Shown: positions 1 to 8,881 of the stretch, in pieces
Position numbering within the stretch: the first letter of the stretch is position 1
Layout: each line of letters opens with the position of its first letter
From: JAVKBW01 sp964352715
Lineage (GTDB): Bacteria > Pseudomonadota > Alphaproteobacteria > UBA8366 > Aestuariispiraceae
DNA: 64,000 bases
Reading direction: 5' to 3'
NCBI GenBank assembly: GCA_964352715.1
Contig: CAYGSU010000010.1
Location: 1-64,000, forward strand
Position numbers and translations under genes: made by a program
Notes under the pieces: model-generated
Database searches by the model: none
The model's input: only the letters and a program-made list of their open reading frames with translations
Told to the model about the DNA's origin: nothing

Positions 1-2
1 GA

Positions 3-662
3 TCAGCTATGCCGTGAGAACCGGGCATAGAGGCTGTACATTACCATCGACAGAAGCACCGCCGTGACCGCATAAACAACCTGGAAGGAAAGCAGATAGG
101 CGGTAAGACCGGCAACACCGGCCCAGACCAGCGGCAGCACCAGCATCACCAGAGGGGGTGGTTCGCGCATCGTCAGCACAAGGCCGGCGATGACAAGCAC
201 TGTCGGATCGGGTGCGGTACCCGGAACCTCCACCGAAAAGCCTGATGCATCCATAGAGATAGCGACAAGCGCCGGATAAAGGATCAACCCGAAGGCCGAA
301 ATCGCCAGTCCGGAAAATCGCCGCACCGGCGGCGCGTCGAACAGGTCTGTCGCCCTGCCGCTGAACGCCAGCCAGATCATCAGCGCCCCGTTCGCAATCC
401 AGAGAGCGCCATAGACCGGCGCCATGAAGTTAAGATCCGCCATCATGTTCATCTGATGAAGGCCGCCGACAAACACCGAACACAAGGCCAGGCCTGCCAG
501 AACAGAACGTTTCACAGCGATCATCCGGCTGATTTTCGGCACCACAGCGGCGACAACGCCTGAAATACAGAGCAGCGCGCCCGTAATCACGACGGCAAGG
601 TAATCGCGATTATAGCCGTCGATCAGAACGGAATAGACGCTGCGGTCATAGGGAAGTTCCAT
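3..662 (-). CDS. Multi-pass membrane protein, DUF6064-like
   Basis: A 219-residue integral membrane protein with about six or seven hydrophobic segments (roughly residues 21-41, 53-67, 79-100, 115-135, 152-164, 168-193 and 195-213). The spacing of an HQMN turn before the third segment and an APDPT motif before the fifth resembles the DUF6064 family, whose function is unknown; that assignment is from memory of the family. The stop codon lies at the very edge of the window, so the gene is complete. It follows the aldo/keto reductase gene by 11 bases on the same strand, so the two are probably co-transcribed. No enzymatic motif is visible. Confidence 0.65.
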   Translation of the reverse strand: MELPYDRSVYSVLIDGYNRDYLAVVITGALLCISGVVAAVVPKISRMIAVKRSVLAGLALCSVFVGGLHQMNMMADLNFMAPVYGALWIANGALMIWLAFSGRATDLFDAPPVRRFSGLAISAFGLILYPALVAISMDASGFSVEVPGTAPDPTVLVIAGLVLTMREPPPLVMLVLPLVWAGVAGLTAYLLSFQVVYAVTAVLLSMVMYSLYARFSRHS

Positions 663-673
663 ATTTTTGACCG

Positions 674-1618
674 CTACAGCGACTGCACATAGTCAACCAT
701 GCGCCGGCGAAGCGCCGCATCCGGCAGTCTGCCGAACGCCGACCCCATATTCTCGGTCATATGCGCCGCGACGGATGTTGCAGGAATGGCACAGGTGATG
801 GCCGGATGCGAGACAATGAATTTCAGGAAGAACTGTGCCCAGTTTGCCGCGTCGAATTCCGAGGCCCAGTCCGGCAGCGGCGCATCCCCGAACCTGTCGA
901 AGAGCTGCTTACGACGAAACGGCCTGTTGGCGATGACGCCGATGCCGCGTTCAGCTGCAAGCGGCAGCAACTTCGTTTCCGGCTCGCGGTCCTGAATATT
1001 GTAGGTAAGCTGCACAAAATCTATATCCTGGGTCCGCATGATCTTTTCCATTTCGCGATGGCGGCTGCCATGCGACGTGGTGATCCCGACATAGCGGACA
1101 CGGCCATCGGCCTTGGCCTGTTGCAGGACAGGCAGATGCTCTTCCCAATCCACAAGATTGTGAATTTGCATAAGATCAAACATATCGACACCCCAGAGGG
1201 AACGCGACTGTTCAAACTCGGACATGGTCTCGCCGCTCACCGGGGTCCAGATTTTCGTTGCAGAGAATATGCCGCTGGTATCCGGAAGCCTCTCCCTGCA
1301 CCAGCCGATCACGTCTTCGGCGGTGCCGTACATGGGTGAACTGTCTACCATGCCGCCGCCGAATTGAAGAAAAGTCTCCAGTACGCCGAGACGGTCCTCC
1401 CTCAAGGCTGTATTGTCGCCGACATTGAATTCGATCCAGGTGCCCATGCCGATGGCGGGAATCCGTTCACCCGTACCGGGAATCGGTCTGGTGATCCGCT
1501 CGCCGGCGATGGCGCCATTAGCCCGGAATGGCAGCCCGGCGGCTAGCGCAGCCGCGCCTGTCGTCGCCAGCAATCGGCGACGCCCGACCGGCAATCCAGT
1601 GCAGAACTTGTTTTCCAT
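674..1618 (-). CDS. Aldo/keto reductase with twin-arginine-like leader
   Basis: A 314-residue NAD(P)H-dependent oxidoreductase of the aldo/keto reductase superfamily. The catalytic tetrad can be placed at Asp92, Tyr97 (in SSPMYGTAE), Lys122 (SATKIW) and His153 (MQIHNL). The N terminus carries GRRRLL at residues 12-17 followed by an alanine-rich hydrophobic stretch, which suggests Tat-dependent export of a folded, cofactor-loaded enzyme to the periplasm. The substrate cannot be read from the sequence. It is the first gene of a probable two-gene unit with the downstream membrane protein. Confidence 0.88.
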   Translation of the reverse strand: MENKFCTGLPVGRRRLLATTGAAALAAGLPFRANGAIAGERITRPIPGTGERIPAIGMGTWIEFNVGDNTALREDRLGVLETFLQFGGGMVDSSPMYGTAEDVIGWCRERLPDTSGIFSATKIWTPVSGETMSEFEQSRSLWGVDMFDLMQIHNLVDWEEHLPVLQQAKADGRVRYVGITTSHGSRHREMEKIMRTQDIDFVQLTYNIQDREPETKLLPLAAERGIGVIANRPFRRKQLFDRFGDAPLPDWASEFDAANWAQFFLKFIVSHPAITCAIPATSVAAHMTENMGSAFGRLPDAALRRRMVDYVQSL

Positions 1619-1745
1619 CTGACTAAAGGTATCGCGGCGCGGGAATCATTCAAGGGCGGGACGAGCCCGGAGTGCTAGGTAACAGTTACTTTATGCAACA
1701 TCCTCTCCCAACGCCACCCTCCCCCGCGCCGAGGAAGGAGTGGCT

Positions 1746-2183
1746 TCAGGCGGCCTTTACAATCTCAACCAATTCCAGATCGAAAGTCAGGTCCTGACCC
1801 GCGAGCGGGTGGTTGGCGTCGACGGTAACCTTGTCTTCCGTGGCCTCAACGATGGTGAGCAGCATCGGAGCGCCGTCGGGGCCCTGGGCCTGCAGTTGCA
1901 TGCCAACTGCCGGTTCGATCTCCGGCGGCAGGACCGCGCGCTCCAGTTCCTGAACCATGTCGTCCCGACGTACGCCATAGGCCTCTTCGGCCGGCAGCGT
2001 CACGGACGTCTTGCCGCCGGGTTCCAGCCCGACCACGCCGTTCTCGACGCCCGGCAGGATCTGCCCGCCACCAATGGTGAACTCCATCGGGTCGCGCCCC
2101 TGCGAGCTGTCGAACTCGCTGCCGTCGTCCAGACGACCGGTGTAATGTACCTTGACGTGATCGCCATCCTTGGCTTCAGCCAT
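1746..2183 (-). CDS. SlyD-like FKBP-type peptidyl-prolyl isomerase
   Basis: A 145-residue FKBP-fold cis-trans prolyl isomerase. The N-terminal half has the family pattern VHYTGRLDDGSEFDSS, followed by GGGQILPGVE and a roughly 50-residue insert-in-flap region before the last FKBP strand, as in SlyD-type chaperone isomerases. SlyD's metal-binding histidine and cysteine tail is absent. The reading frame is open upstream to 2447, but ATG at 2183 is preferred: it has GGAG at the right spacing and starts just before the domain, while the upstream extension has no FKBP-like sequence. A perfect 13-bp palindrome lies about 30 bases upstream. Confidence 0.92.
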   Translation of the reverse strand: MAEAKDGDHVKVHYTGRLDDGSEFDSSQGRDPMEFTIGGGQILPGVENGVVGLEPGGKTSVTLPAEEAYGVRRDDMVQELERAVLPPEIEPAVGMQLQAQGPDGAPMLLTIVEATEDKVTVDANHPLAGQDLTFDLELVEIVKAA

Positions 2184-2214
2184 ATTGATATCTCCTTCAT
2201 TGGATCGTTGCGGG

Positions 2215-2227
2215 TGTGCCTGGCACA
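2215..2227. promoter_or_regulatory. 13-bp perfect palindrome upstream of the FKBP gene
   Basis: The sequence TGTGCCTGGCACA is a perfect inverted repeat with a single central base, 31 bases upstream of the FKBP start codon. It could be an operator, but no cognate regulator is adjacent. Confidence 0.3.
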
Positions 2228-2376
2228 TCATGCATGCATCCGGCGGAACGCACGAAGGTGCGCACACCCCATTTGAGTAAAGCAACTTAATGCTCTCAGG
2301 CGGCTCTGCCTGACCTCTGCTTGGCCCAGACCGTAACAGCCGCCACCCCGACTGGAAAGACGACGCCGCTAAAAAA

Positions 2377-2472
2377 TCCGAAGCGTTGTAAGGAAATCGT
2401 CTCATGGCTAATTTTGATGCCACGCTCATGTAGCTGGCTTTCGACATTCCGCAGGGATACCGAAAACGGCTT
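2377..2472 (-). pseudogene. Decayed IS6-family transposase fragment
   Basis: Directly after the stop codon of the FAD dehydrogenase, the same minus-strand frame continues open and encodes about 32 residues. They include SLRNVESQLHERGIKISHET and end in QRFG. This resembles the N-terminal helix-turn-helix of IS6/IS240 transposases, which typically reads like SLRDVEELLAERGIDVSYETI...W..KFGP (family pattern from memory). After RFG the similarity is lost in this frame. Another frame shows an arginine-rich FxRRRLSSR, like the RRLRRRR segment that follows in IS6 enzymes, which suggests a frameshift. There is no start codon, DDE domain or terminal inverted repeat in view, so this is a relic. Confidence 0.5.
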
Positions 2473-3945
2473 TCAGTCGGGAACGACCTTGCCGGGATTC
2501 ATGATGCCTTTCGGGTCAAAAACGGTTTTGATGCCGCGCATCAGTTCAATCTCCATCGGATCGGTTGTATCCACCAGCCGCTGGCGGTAACTCATGCCGA
2601 TCCCGTGCTCGGCTGTGATGCTGCCACTGAGATCCATGACAATGACGTCGATAATGTGGTCGATCTCGTTCGAGGCGGCGCGGTAGTCTGCGTCGGTTTC
2701 GAAACGGCCGGGCGGAAACAGCACGACGATATGCATGTTGCCATCACCCAGATGCGCCACGCACATCACCCGGCAATCGGAAAACCGCTGCTTGATATCG
2801 ACCCGTGCCCGTTCGGCGAATACCCCCTGGCTATCCAGTGGTACAGAACTGTCATGCGACATGTTCGGCCCCGCATAGCGGATCGCATCCGAAACGGCAT
2901 GCCGCAGATGCCAGAAATCTTCAGCCTGGGTCTGGTTCTGCGCGATAACTGCATCGGAAAGGAAGCCTTGTTCGAATGCCGCTTCCAGCGTCGTTTCAAG
3001 AATGCCGTCAAGATCGGACTCCGGATTGGAATCCGTGACTTCCACCAGCAGATTCCACTCCGGCGGCTCGGCGAAAGGCGACCGTGTGCCGTCAACGTTT
3101 TCGAGAACGACGTCCATGTATTCCGCATGCGTAATCTCGAAACTCGTCACGCGTTCACCGAACGCCCCGCGCATCAGCCTCAGAATCGACAGCGCATCGT
3201 CAACAGAAGCAACGCCGAGCATCGCCGTTGCGGATGTTTTCGGCGCCGGAAATAGCTTGAGCACCGCCCCGGTGATGATGCCAAGTGTCCCTTCCGACCC
3301 GACAAACAATTCGCGAAGATTGTAGCCTGTATTGTCCTTGCGCAGCCGCGAGAGACTGTTGAGAATTTTCCCGGACGGCAGCACGACTTCCAGACCAAGA
3401 ACCAGATCGCGCATGACACCGTAGCGCAATGCCGTCACCCCACCAGCATTTGTCGCGATGTTGCCGCCGATCTGGCAACTGCCCCAGGCGCTGATATTGA
3501 GCGGGAAAAGTCGGTCGGCTTCCGCCGCCACGTCGTGGATATCCTGTAACACACAGCCCGCATCGACGGTGATCGTATCGTCTACCAGCGAAATGTTTCG
3601 CACCCGGTTCATCCGTTTCAGACCGACGACGACGCCAAGCGGTGTTTCAAGACCGATCGCGCCACCGACAAGGCCGGTGTTTCCACCCATCGGCGTTACC
3701 GGAATGCCGTGGCTGCAGCATAGCTGCACGATGCGCGAGACCTCCTCGGTCGTTCCGGGCAACACGACACAGCGCGCATGCCCCTGATAGGTGCGCCGGA
3801 CATCGACGAGAAATGGAGCCATATCGCTCGCCTCGACGAGCACGTTCCGCTCGCCTACAGTTTCACGAAACAAATCCACTAACTTCGTATTGGTCATCAA
3901 GTCGTCAGGCATATCACTCTCGAGGTTCGCGGGTTTGTCGAGCAA
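2473..3945 (-). CDS. FAD-binding oxidoreductase, GlcD / D-2-hydroxyacid dehydrogenase type
   Basis: A 490-residue flavoprotein of the GlcD/D-lactate/D-2-hydroxyglutarate dehydrogenase group, which oxidises 2-hydroxyacids to 2-oxoacids. An N-terminal FAD_binding_4 domain (about residues 50-195, with PMGGNTGLVGGA) is followed by a C-terminal FAD-oxidase domain. That domain carries CVAHLGDGNMHIVV and ITAEHGIGMSYR, the conserved active-site and metal-region histidines, and ends in the family-typical FDPKGIMNPGKV. The start could be one of three nearby Met codons (residues 1, 12 or 17). It is divergent from the DapA-family gene, with a 77-base shared promoter region. Confidence 0.9.
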   Translation of the reverse strand: MLDKPANLESDMPDDLMTNTKLVDLFRETVGERNVLVEASDMAPFLVDVRRTYQGHARCVVLPGTTEEVSRIVQLCCSHGIPVTPMGGNTGLVGGAIGLETPLGVVVGLKRMNRVRNISLVDDTITVDAGCVLQDIHDVAAEADRLFPLNISAWGSCQIGGNIATNAGGVTALRYGVMRDLVLGLEVVLPSGKILNSLSRLRKDNTGYNLRELFVGSEGTLGIITGAVLKLFPAPKTSATAMLGVASVDDALSILRLMRGAFGERVTSFEITHAEYMDVVLENVDGTRSPFAEPPEWNLLVEVTDSNPESDLDGILETTLEAAFEQGFLSDAVIAQNQTQAEDFWHLRHAVSDAIRYAGPNMSHDSSVPLDSQGVFAERARVDIKQRFSDCRVMCVAHLGDGNMHIVVLFPPGRFETDADYRAASNEIDHIIDVIVMDLSGSITAEHGIGMSYRQRLVDTTDPMEIELMRGIKTVFDPKGIMNPGKVVPD

Positions 3946-4022
3946 GAAAAGGATGCATCAACGGACATGGTGTGTAAATCAATAGCAACCATCGATCCTG
4001 AATACTGACGACGGAGACGACC

Positions 4023-4940
4023 ATGACCACCAACCCGATGCTACGCGGCCTTCTTCCGGCTTGCGCGACGCCCACAACGCCTTCCGGCGCAGTCGACCGG
4101 GATGCGATGAAGCGGCTGGTGCAATATATGCTCGACGAAGGCGCCGGCGGTCTTGTGCCACTTGGCGGGACGGGCGAATTCACGTCGTTTTCGCAGCAGG
4201 AACGCAATGCGGCAATGGAAGCCTGTGTTGAAGCCGCGGCCGGTCGCGCGCCGGTTGTCGCCGGTGTTCTTTCCGCCGGATTCGGTGATGCCTGCGAGGC
4301 CGCGTCCGACTTTCGGAAAATCGGTGCTGATGCAATCATGCTGATCCCGCCGTATTACGCAAAAACAGACCAGCAGGGTGTGATGGATTATTTCCGCAAG
4401 GTGCGGGATACGGTCGATATTCCCATCGTTCTCTATGACAACCCCGTGCGCAGCCGCATCGTGCTTACGCCTGAAACAATCGCCGCGTTGGCGCAGGACG
4501 GAACCGTTATCGGCATGAAGGCATCCAATACGGATATCTATCACTTCGATCTTCTGATGCAGCAGGTGGGGCCTGGATTCCAGATGCTGAGCGGTTACGA
4601 CACCCTTTTCGCGCAGCAGATCTCGATGGGTGCCCGGGGCGGTGTTCTGACCTCCGCCGTTCTCGTTCCCGGGATATGGAACGACGTTCAGCAACTTGCC
4701 GAAGCCGGCCGGTTCGCAGATGCCCTGGCCCTGCAGCGCAAACTCTGCCCGCTAATGGATGCCCTCTTCGCCGAAGAGAATCCCGGTCCGTTGCGGGCTG
4801 CCCTGTCGATGATTGATCTGGAAACCGGAGACTCTCAGTCGCCGCTTGTGCCGGCGTCAGACGCCCTGAAAGCCCGAATATTTGACATTCTGGTGGACCT
4901 CCATGAGGCCGGTATCCTGTCGCGGATGCCGCAACGCTAA
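4023..4940 (+). CDS. Dihydrodipicolinate synthase family protein (DapA/NAL)
   Basis: A 305-residue class I aldolase/lyase with a TIM-barrel fold. It shows the family signature GGTGE (48-52), the proton-relay Tyr138 in LYDNP and the Schiff-base Lys166 in GMKAS. The DapA family covers dihydrodipicolinate synthase, N-acetylneuraminate lyase and several 2-keto-3-deoxy-acid aldolases. The absence of other lysine genes nearby and the location next to a hydroxyacid dehydrogenase argue for a catabolic aldolase rather than the housekeeping DapA; that is inference. It is divergently arranged with the FAD oxidoreductase. Confidence 0.88.
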   Translation: MTTNPMLRGLLPACATPTTPSGAVDRDAMKRLVQYMLDEGAGGLVPLGGTGEFTSFSQQERNAAMEACVEAAAGRAPVVAGVLSAGFGDACEAASDFRKIGADAIMLIPPYYAKTDQQGVMDYFRKVRDTVDIPIVLYDNPVRSRIVLTPETIAALAQDGTVIGMKASNTDIYHFDLLMQQVGPGFQMLSGYDTLFAQQISMGARGGVLTSAVLVPGIWNDVQQLAEAGRFADALALQRKLCPLMDALFAEENPGPLRAALSMIDLETGDSQSPLVPASDALKARIFDILVDLHEAGILSRMPQR

Positions 4941-4965
4941 CCCGCGACCGCAGGCCGGCCTGTTT

Positions 4966-6114
4966 TCAGGCTGCTTTCGGCGTCTTGCCGCGAAGGAACA
5001 GCGAAACGAGATGCAGGCTGTCGATGTTTTCGCAAAAGGCACGCAGGATCACCAGAATCGGCACCGCCATCACTGCACCGGGAACACCCCACAGCCAGCC
5101 CCAGAAGAGCACGAAGACAAAGATGATTACCGGGCTTATCGTAAGCTTCTTGCCGAGGACACCTGGTGTAATGAACTGTCCTTCCAGAATGCTGAGACCG
5201 ATATAGGTGAGCGGGGCCGCCAGCGTAATCGTCAGGGTGTCCTGGCTGATAAGAGCGACCATGAAAATGATACCGGCGCCGACAATGGCGCCGACGAACG
5301 GCACGAAGTTAAGGATCATGGCCATGAATCCCCAAAGCACGGCATTGGGTAACCCGAGAAGCCAGAGAGCAACGCCGATCGCAAAGCCCAGAACAAAATT
5401 GATGCCGGTCATCGTCAGAAGATAGGTCGACGCATCCCGTTCGATGCTCTGCATGATCGTCAGCACCTGTTTTTTGCCCCGCAGGCCTGGGACCATGGCA
5501 ATAAAACGTTCCTTGAACAGGTCGCCAGAGGCGAGCAGGAAAAACAGCAACGCCGCCACCACGCCCAATTGCAGAACAATTGTCTGCATGGATTCGAACA
5601 ACTGATCGGACAGCGAAGGGCCTTTTATCTCAACCGTGGAGTCGGCCTTGTTGGAACCGTCCGATGTCGCCGTTTTCGCGATATCATCCACCTGGGTGGT
5701 GATTTGCCTGACGCTCTCGACCGGTTCCATCAGGTCGCCGATCTTGCTTTTGATCTGCCAGGCAACGGTCGGCAGCCGGTCGATCCAGTCGCTGACCGGG
5801 TTGCTCAGCAGTATCGTGGAAAAGCCGATACTGCCAATGAGAAACAGAACGATGAAGGCCGCACTGATAGCGCTGGGAATACGTCGTTTTGAAAGACTGC
5901 GGGCAAGCGGCGAAAAAATTACGTTCAGCATGATAGCAATCGCGATCGGCACAAAAAGGGACGACGCAAAATAGAGCGTATAAAACAATGCCAGGGTCAG
6001 AATGCCATATACAGCCAGAGTCGGGACCCTGACCTTGCGGTCCTCATCGGGTCGCGCAGTCTCTGTGGCGGCAGCCTGAGAAGTACTTTTCAATGGTGTC
6101 GGGTCTTTGCTCAC
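4966..6114 (-). CDS. AI-2E family transporter (PerM/TqsA type)
   Basis: A 382-residue inner-membrane protein. Two paired N-terminal hydrophobic segments (about 30-90) are followed by a soluble loop (about 115-175) and five or so C-terminal segments with the family-typical glycine and proline-rich region FVPFVGAIVGAGI and ILEGQFITPGVLGKKL. AI-2E family members export small molecules or Na+; the substrate here is unknown. It runs convergently toward the DapA-family gene with only 25 bases between the stop codons. Confidence 0.9.
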   Translation of the reverse strand: MSKDPTPLKSTSQAAATETARPDEDRKVRVPTLAVYGILTLALFYTLYFASSLFVPIAIAIMLNVIFSPLARSLSKRRIPSAISAAFIVLFLIGSIGFSTILLSNPVSDWIDRLPTVAWQIKSKIGDLMEPVESVRQITTQVDDIAKTATSDGSNKADSTVEIKGPSLSDQLFESMQTIVLQLGVVAALLFFLLASGDLFKERFIAMVPGLRGKKQVLTIMQSIERDASTYLLTMTGINFVLGFAIGVALWLLGLPNAVLWGFMAMILNFVPFVGAIVGAGIIFMVALISQDTLTITLAAPLTYIGLSILEGQFITPGVLGKKLTISPVIIFVFVLFWGWLWGVPGAVMAVPILVILRAFCENIDSLHLVSLFLRGKTPKAA

Positions 6115-6327
6115 GGCTCATCCAGATTTTGCAGAGACGGATACGGTGGGTTGTTTTGCATTCACCCCGGGTTTCAGCAACACCCCCTGTCCTGATTTAC
6201 CCTGACGGGCAATTCCGTTCCAGAAGTATTCTTGCTGCATGGCGTGAAACCCGGCCCCTGTTTGCGCGTTGTCAGAGATCAGACGGCCGCTCCCCCGCAA
6301 CAGGCCTGCCAACGCAAGAGGACCTAG

Positions 6328-6804
6328 ATGGATATTCTAGAAGAAATACGCAAGAACCAGAGAGAAATCAGTACGCTGATGCAACGGATCTGCGATTCCC
6401 GCAATCAACCTGCATGGTCGCGCCTGCTCAACGACCTCATCGTGGCCCTGATCTCACATCATGCTTCGAAAGAAAAGTTCCTGTTCAGGAAACTGAAGAC
6501 AGCCGCCAATGCCAGACGGTATTGCGCCAAAAACACCAGCGAACATATCAGCATCCTGAATCAGCTATACGCCTTGAACGATACCAGTGACAACTTTAAT
6601 CACCAGGACACCATCGCCGCCTGCGAAACGATCAGGCAACAGCTCGATAAACGGTTTGCGGAGGAAAACGAACAGCTTTTTCCGCTTTTCAGGATCGCTG
6701 TCGCGACCGAAAGAACAGATACAGCCAACGGCCACCGCGATGCGTATCGAACAGCCGAACACCATGCCACCATCAAGGCTGAACACCTGTCGATGTCGAT
6801 TTGA
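6328..6804 (+). CDS. Hemerythrin HHE-like domain protein
   Basis: A 158-residue, mostly helical protein matching the hemerythrin HHE four-helix pattern. His44/His45 and Glu49 lie in SHHASKE, His73 in EHISILNQL, and acidic residues in AEENEQLFPLF (about 111-121). Such proteins bind a di-iron centre and sense or scavenge oxygen, NO or peroxide. The usual first-helix ligand (Asp-His-Arg) is replaced by Asn-Gln-Arg at residues 10-12, so iron binding may be altered. The start is supported by AGAGGA a few bases upstream. It stands alone on its strand before the entericidin gene. Confidence 0.7.
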   Translation: MDILEEIRKNQREISTLMQRICDSRNQPAWSRLLNDLIVALISHHASKEKFLFRKLKTAANARRYCAKNTSEHISILNQLYALNDTSDNFNHQDTIAACETIRQQLDKRFAEENEQLFPLFRIAVATERTDTANGHRDAYRTAEHHATIKAEHLSMSI

Positions 6805-6959
6805 CCGGGATCCGCTCGGGTTTCTGATGAAACAGACCCGCCGACGATGAACGTTACATCATCTAGCAACAAAGACACGCGCCAGATGAAAACTGCCCCG
6901 GATGGAACCCATCACGAGGCAGCTTTTCAGGTGCGAACCCGAATTTATGTCTATCGGTG

Positions 6960-7100
6960 TTATTCCGCCGATTCCTGAATTGCTTCACCGGCATTTTCGA
7001 CGTCTTCGCCGGCGCCTTCAACGGTTTCGCAGGCCGCCAGACCAAGAACGCTCATCAGGACAAACGGAATTGTAAGATGACGAAGTGCAAACATATTCAT
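6960..7100 (-). CDS. Entericidin-like small lipoprotein
   Basis: A 46-residue protein read directly from the minus strand. It has a basic N terminus, a hydrophobic stretch and a lipobox GLAAC at about residue 26. The short mature part is rich in Gly, Ala and Glu (ETVEGAGEDVENAG). That is the layout of the entericidin EcnA/EcnB family of outer-membrane lipoproteins, which are associated with stationary-phase and osmotic stress. A good ribosome-binding site (GGAGA, 8 bases upstream) precedes the ATG. No partner antidote/toxin gene is adjacent. Confidence 0.85.
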   Translation of the reverse strand: MNMFALRHLTIPFVLMSVLGLAACETVEGAGEDVENAGEAIQESAE

Positions 7101-7347
7101 AATTGTTCTCCTTCCAGTAAATGGCAGGCCGCATGTCATGGCGACCCTGTACCCCTAAAACGCCTGACCGGCGACAGCGTTGCATGCTTTATGTATTTCA
7201 ATGGCCGCGCCTGGCCGAAACGCGGGACGACAGGCAGCCAACGAATGTCGATAAGGAAGTATATCTTCAGCAGTGCAACCAAATGGATGCCGGTGCGTTT
7301 CAAACGATGAAGCTTCACAAGGAAGCCGTCGCCTTTGGAAGGAAACT

Positions 7348-7638
7348 ATGTCACAGGGCAAACAATACTCACCAGAACAGGAATCGCTCAATAATGTTGA
7401 ACCGGAAGCCATCGGACTTGCTGCCCTTACAATATGTGAGGCGCTGCTGATGGTTCTGGTGGAAAAAGAACTTATCGACGACAACGAGCGGCTGGCTCTG
7501 CTGCAAGACTGTTCGGAAGCCCTGTCGCAATCCGCATCGGATGCGCAATCCGCATCGCTTCACAAATCTGCCGCAGATATCGTCAAGTTTGTCGAGGCCA
7601 ACTCAAATTCGATAAAGGCGACTCAGAAAATCGGGTGA
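7348..7638 (+). CDS. Small conserved hypothetical protein
   Basis: A 96-residue soluble, helical protein with no function I can name. The central segment AALTICEALLMVLVEKELID resembles small alphaproteobacterial proteins of unknown role that contain an ICE-LL helix. The frame is open from 7273, but ATG at 7348 is preceded by GGAAGG at a proper distance. The C-terminal half is rich in Ser, Ala and Gln (SQSASDAQSAS). It lies about 90 bases upstream of the Crp/Fnr regulator on the same strand. Confidence 0.6.
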   Translation: MSQGKQYSPEQESLNNVEPEAIGLAALTICEALLMVLVEKELIDDNERLALLQDCSEALSQSASDAQSASLHKSAADIVKFVEANSNSIKATQKIG

Positions 7639-7727
7639 ATACACGGCAGAGAGAGAATACCTATCACATGCACAAAAACAGATATATAAGCTAGCAGTAG
7701 TACTACATTGGAAATATCTGTAATGGA

Positions 7728-8522
7728 ATGCCGGTGCAAAACAACATCCAGCCGACCGAATATATCAGCATGGTAAAACCCCTGACATCGAAACTATCCG
7801 TTTTTCTTGATCTGACGGATGAAGAGAAAAGCTATTTGTCCGGGCTGCAAAAGCGCACGACATTTTTCGAGAAGAATGAACATATTATCTCGGAAGGTGA
7901 GCCGTACAAGAAAGTTTACATCATCAAATCCGGCTGGAGCTATCATTCCCGCGCACTGGAAGATGGTCGCCGGCAGATCACAAGGATAAACCTGCCGGGC
8001 GATATCTGCTGTTTCTTTGCGCCGATCCTAAAAAATTCAGCGAACACCATCACCGCCCTTACCGATTGCGAAACTGTCGTTGTCGAACTCAACGAACTTG
8101 GCGAACTGTTTGCAAGTCATCCGCGGCTGGCGGCCGCGCTTTCCTGGTGTTGCGCGCATGACCAGTCCGTGCTGTCGGAGCGGTTGCTGAGCATCGGCAG
8201 GCGATCTGCCATCGAGCGCGTAAGCCACTTCTTCATCGAGATCCGGCGGCGGATGGAGCTGGTCGAGCTTGACGACGGTAACCGGTTTTACCTGCCGATG
8301 ACCCGCGAGCAGCTGGCGGACACCCTGGCGATGACGACGGTTCACCTGTTCAGGACACTGCGCAGGCTTGAAAAGCTGCAGCTTATTGGCTGGAGTTCAA
8401 AAGGCGTCGCAATCAACGACATGGAAGAACTTCACCGGGTGGCGAAGTTCACGACCCCCTACCTGCATTATACTGAAATGCCCCGTAAAACTATGGCATT
8501 CCTCGACAATCTGTCGGCCTAA
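7728..8522 (+). CDS. Crp/Fnr family transcriptional regulator
   Basis: A 264-residue regulator with an N-terminal cyclic-nucleotide-type beta-roll (about 35-150, including GEPYKKVYIIKSGW and LPGDI) and a C-terminal winged helix (about 185-255, MTREQLADTLAMTTVHLFRT). No N-terminal cysteine cluster is present, so it is not an FNR-type iron-sulfur oxygen sensor; two adjacent cysteines occur in GDICCFF. Its ligand is unknown. An alternative start is ATG at 7770, after which similarity to the family begins. It sits within the stress-gene island and may control part of it, which is inference. Confidence 0.88.
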   Translation: MPVQNNIQPTEYISMVKPLTSKLSVFLDLTDEEKSYLSGLQKRTTFFEKNEHIISEGEPYKKVYIIKSGWSYHSRALEDGRRQITRINLPGDICCFFAPILKNSANTITALTDCETVVVELNELGELFASHPRLAAALSWCCAHDQSVLSERLLSIGRRSAIERVSHFFIEIRRRMELVELDDGNRFYLPMTREQLADTLAMTTVHLFRTLRRLEKLQLIGWSSKGVAINDMEELHRVAKFTTPYLHYTEMPRKTMAFLDNLSA

Positions 8523-8655
8523 ACCGGGCAACCGGCCATCGGAGGCACCGGAATTTTCCATACGGAAAGAGCAACCCGCCGGAACCGGGCGCGTTATCCA
8601 TGAGTAACGCCGGTTGTCCGGCCACTTTTCCCATTCTGAAACAGGAGCACGATCA

Positions 8656-8814
8656 ATGGATATTCTTCGCATCATACTGTCAGTCATTCTGCCGCCGGTT
8701 GGCGTTTTTCTTCAGGTCGGCATCACCGGTCATTTCTGGCTCAACATTCTACTGACCCTTCTGGGCTATATTCCCGGTCTTATCCACGCGATCTGGATCA
8801 TTGCAAAACGATAA
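8656..8814 (+). CDS. YqaE/Pmp3 family membrane peptide
   Basis: A 52-residue protein with two transmembrane helices: residues 3-22, containing ILPPVGVFLQVG, and residues 28-49, containing LLGYIPGLIHAIWII. This is the diagnostic pattern of the YqaE/Pmp3/stress-induced hydrophobic peptide family, which affects membrane potential and salt tolerance. ATG at 8656 is chosen because AGGAG lies 8 bases before it and the family starts at this point; the longer open frame from 8614 has no support. Confidence 0.9.
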   Translation: MDILRIILSVILPPVGVFLQVGITGHFWLNILLTLLGYIPGLIHAIWIIAKR

Positions 8815-8881
8815 CCCCTGATACACTGCCAGGCGGATCATCACCACTGATCCCCCCGGCAGGGTGTGGCAGATACTGACC

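Noticed and set aside
1619..1745. The gap between the reductase and FKBP genes.
   Set aside because: No frame, hairpin with T run or convincing operator was found.
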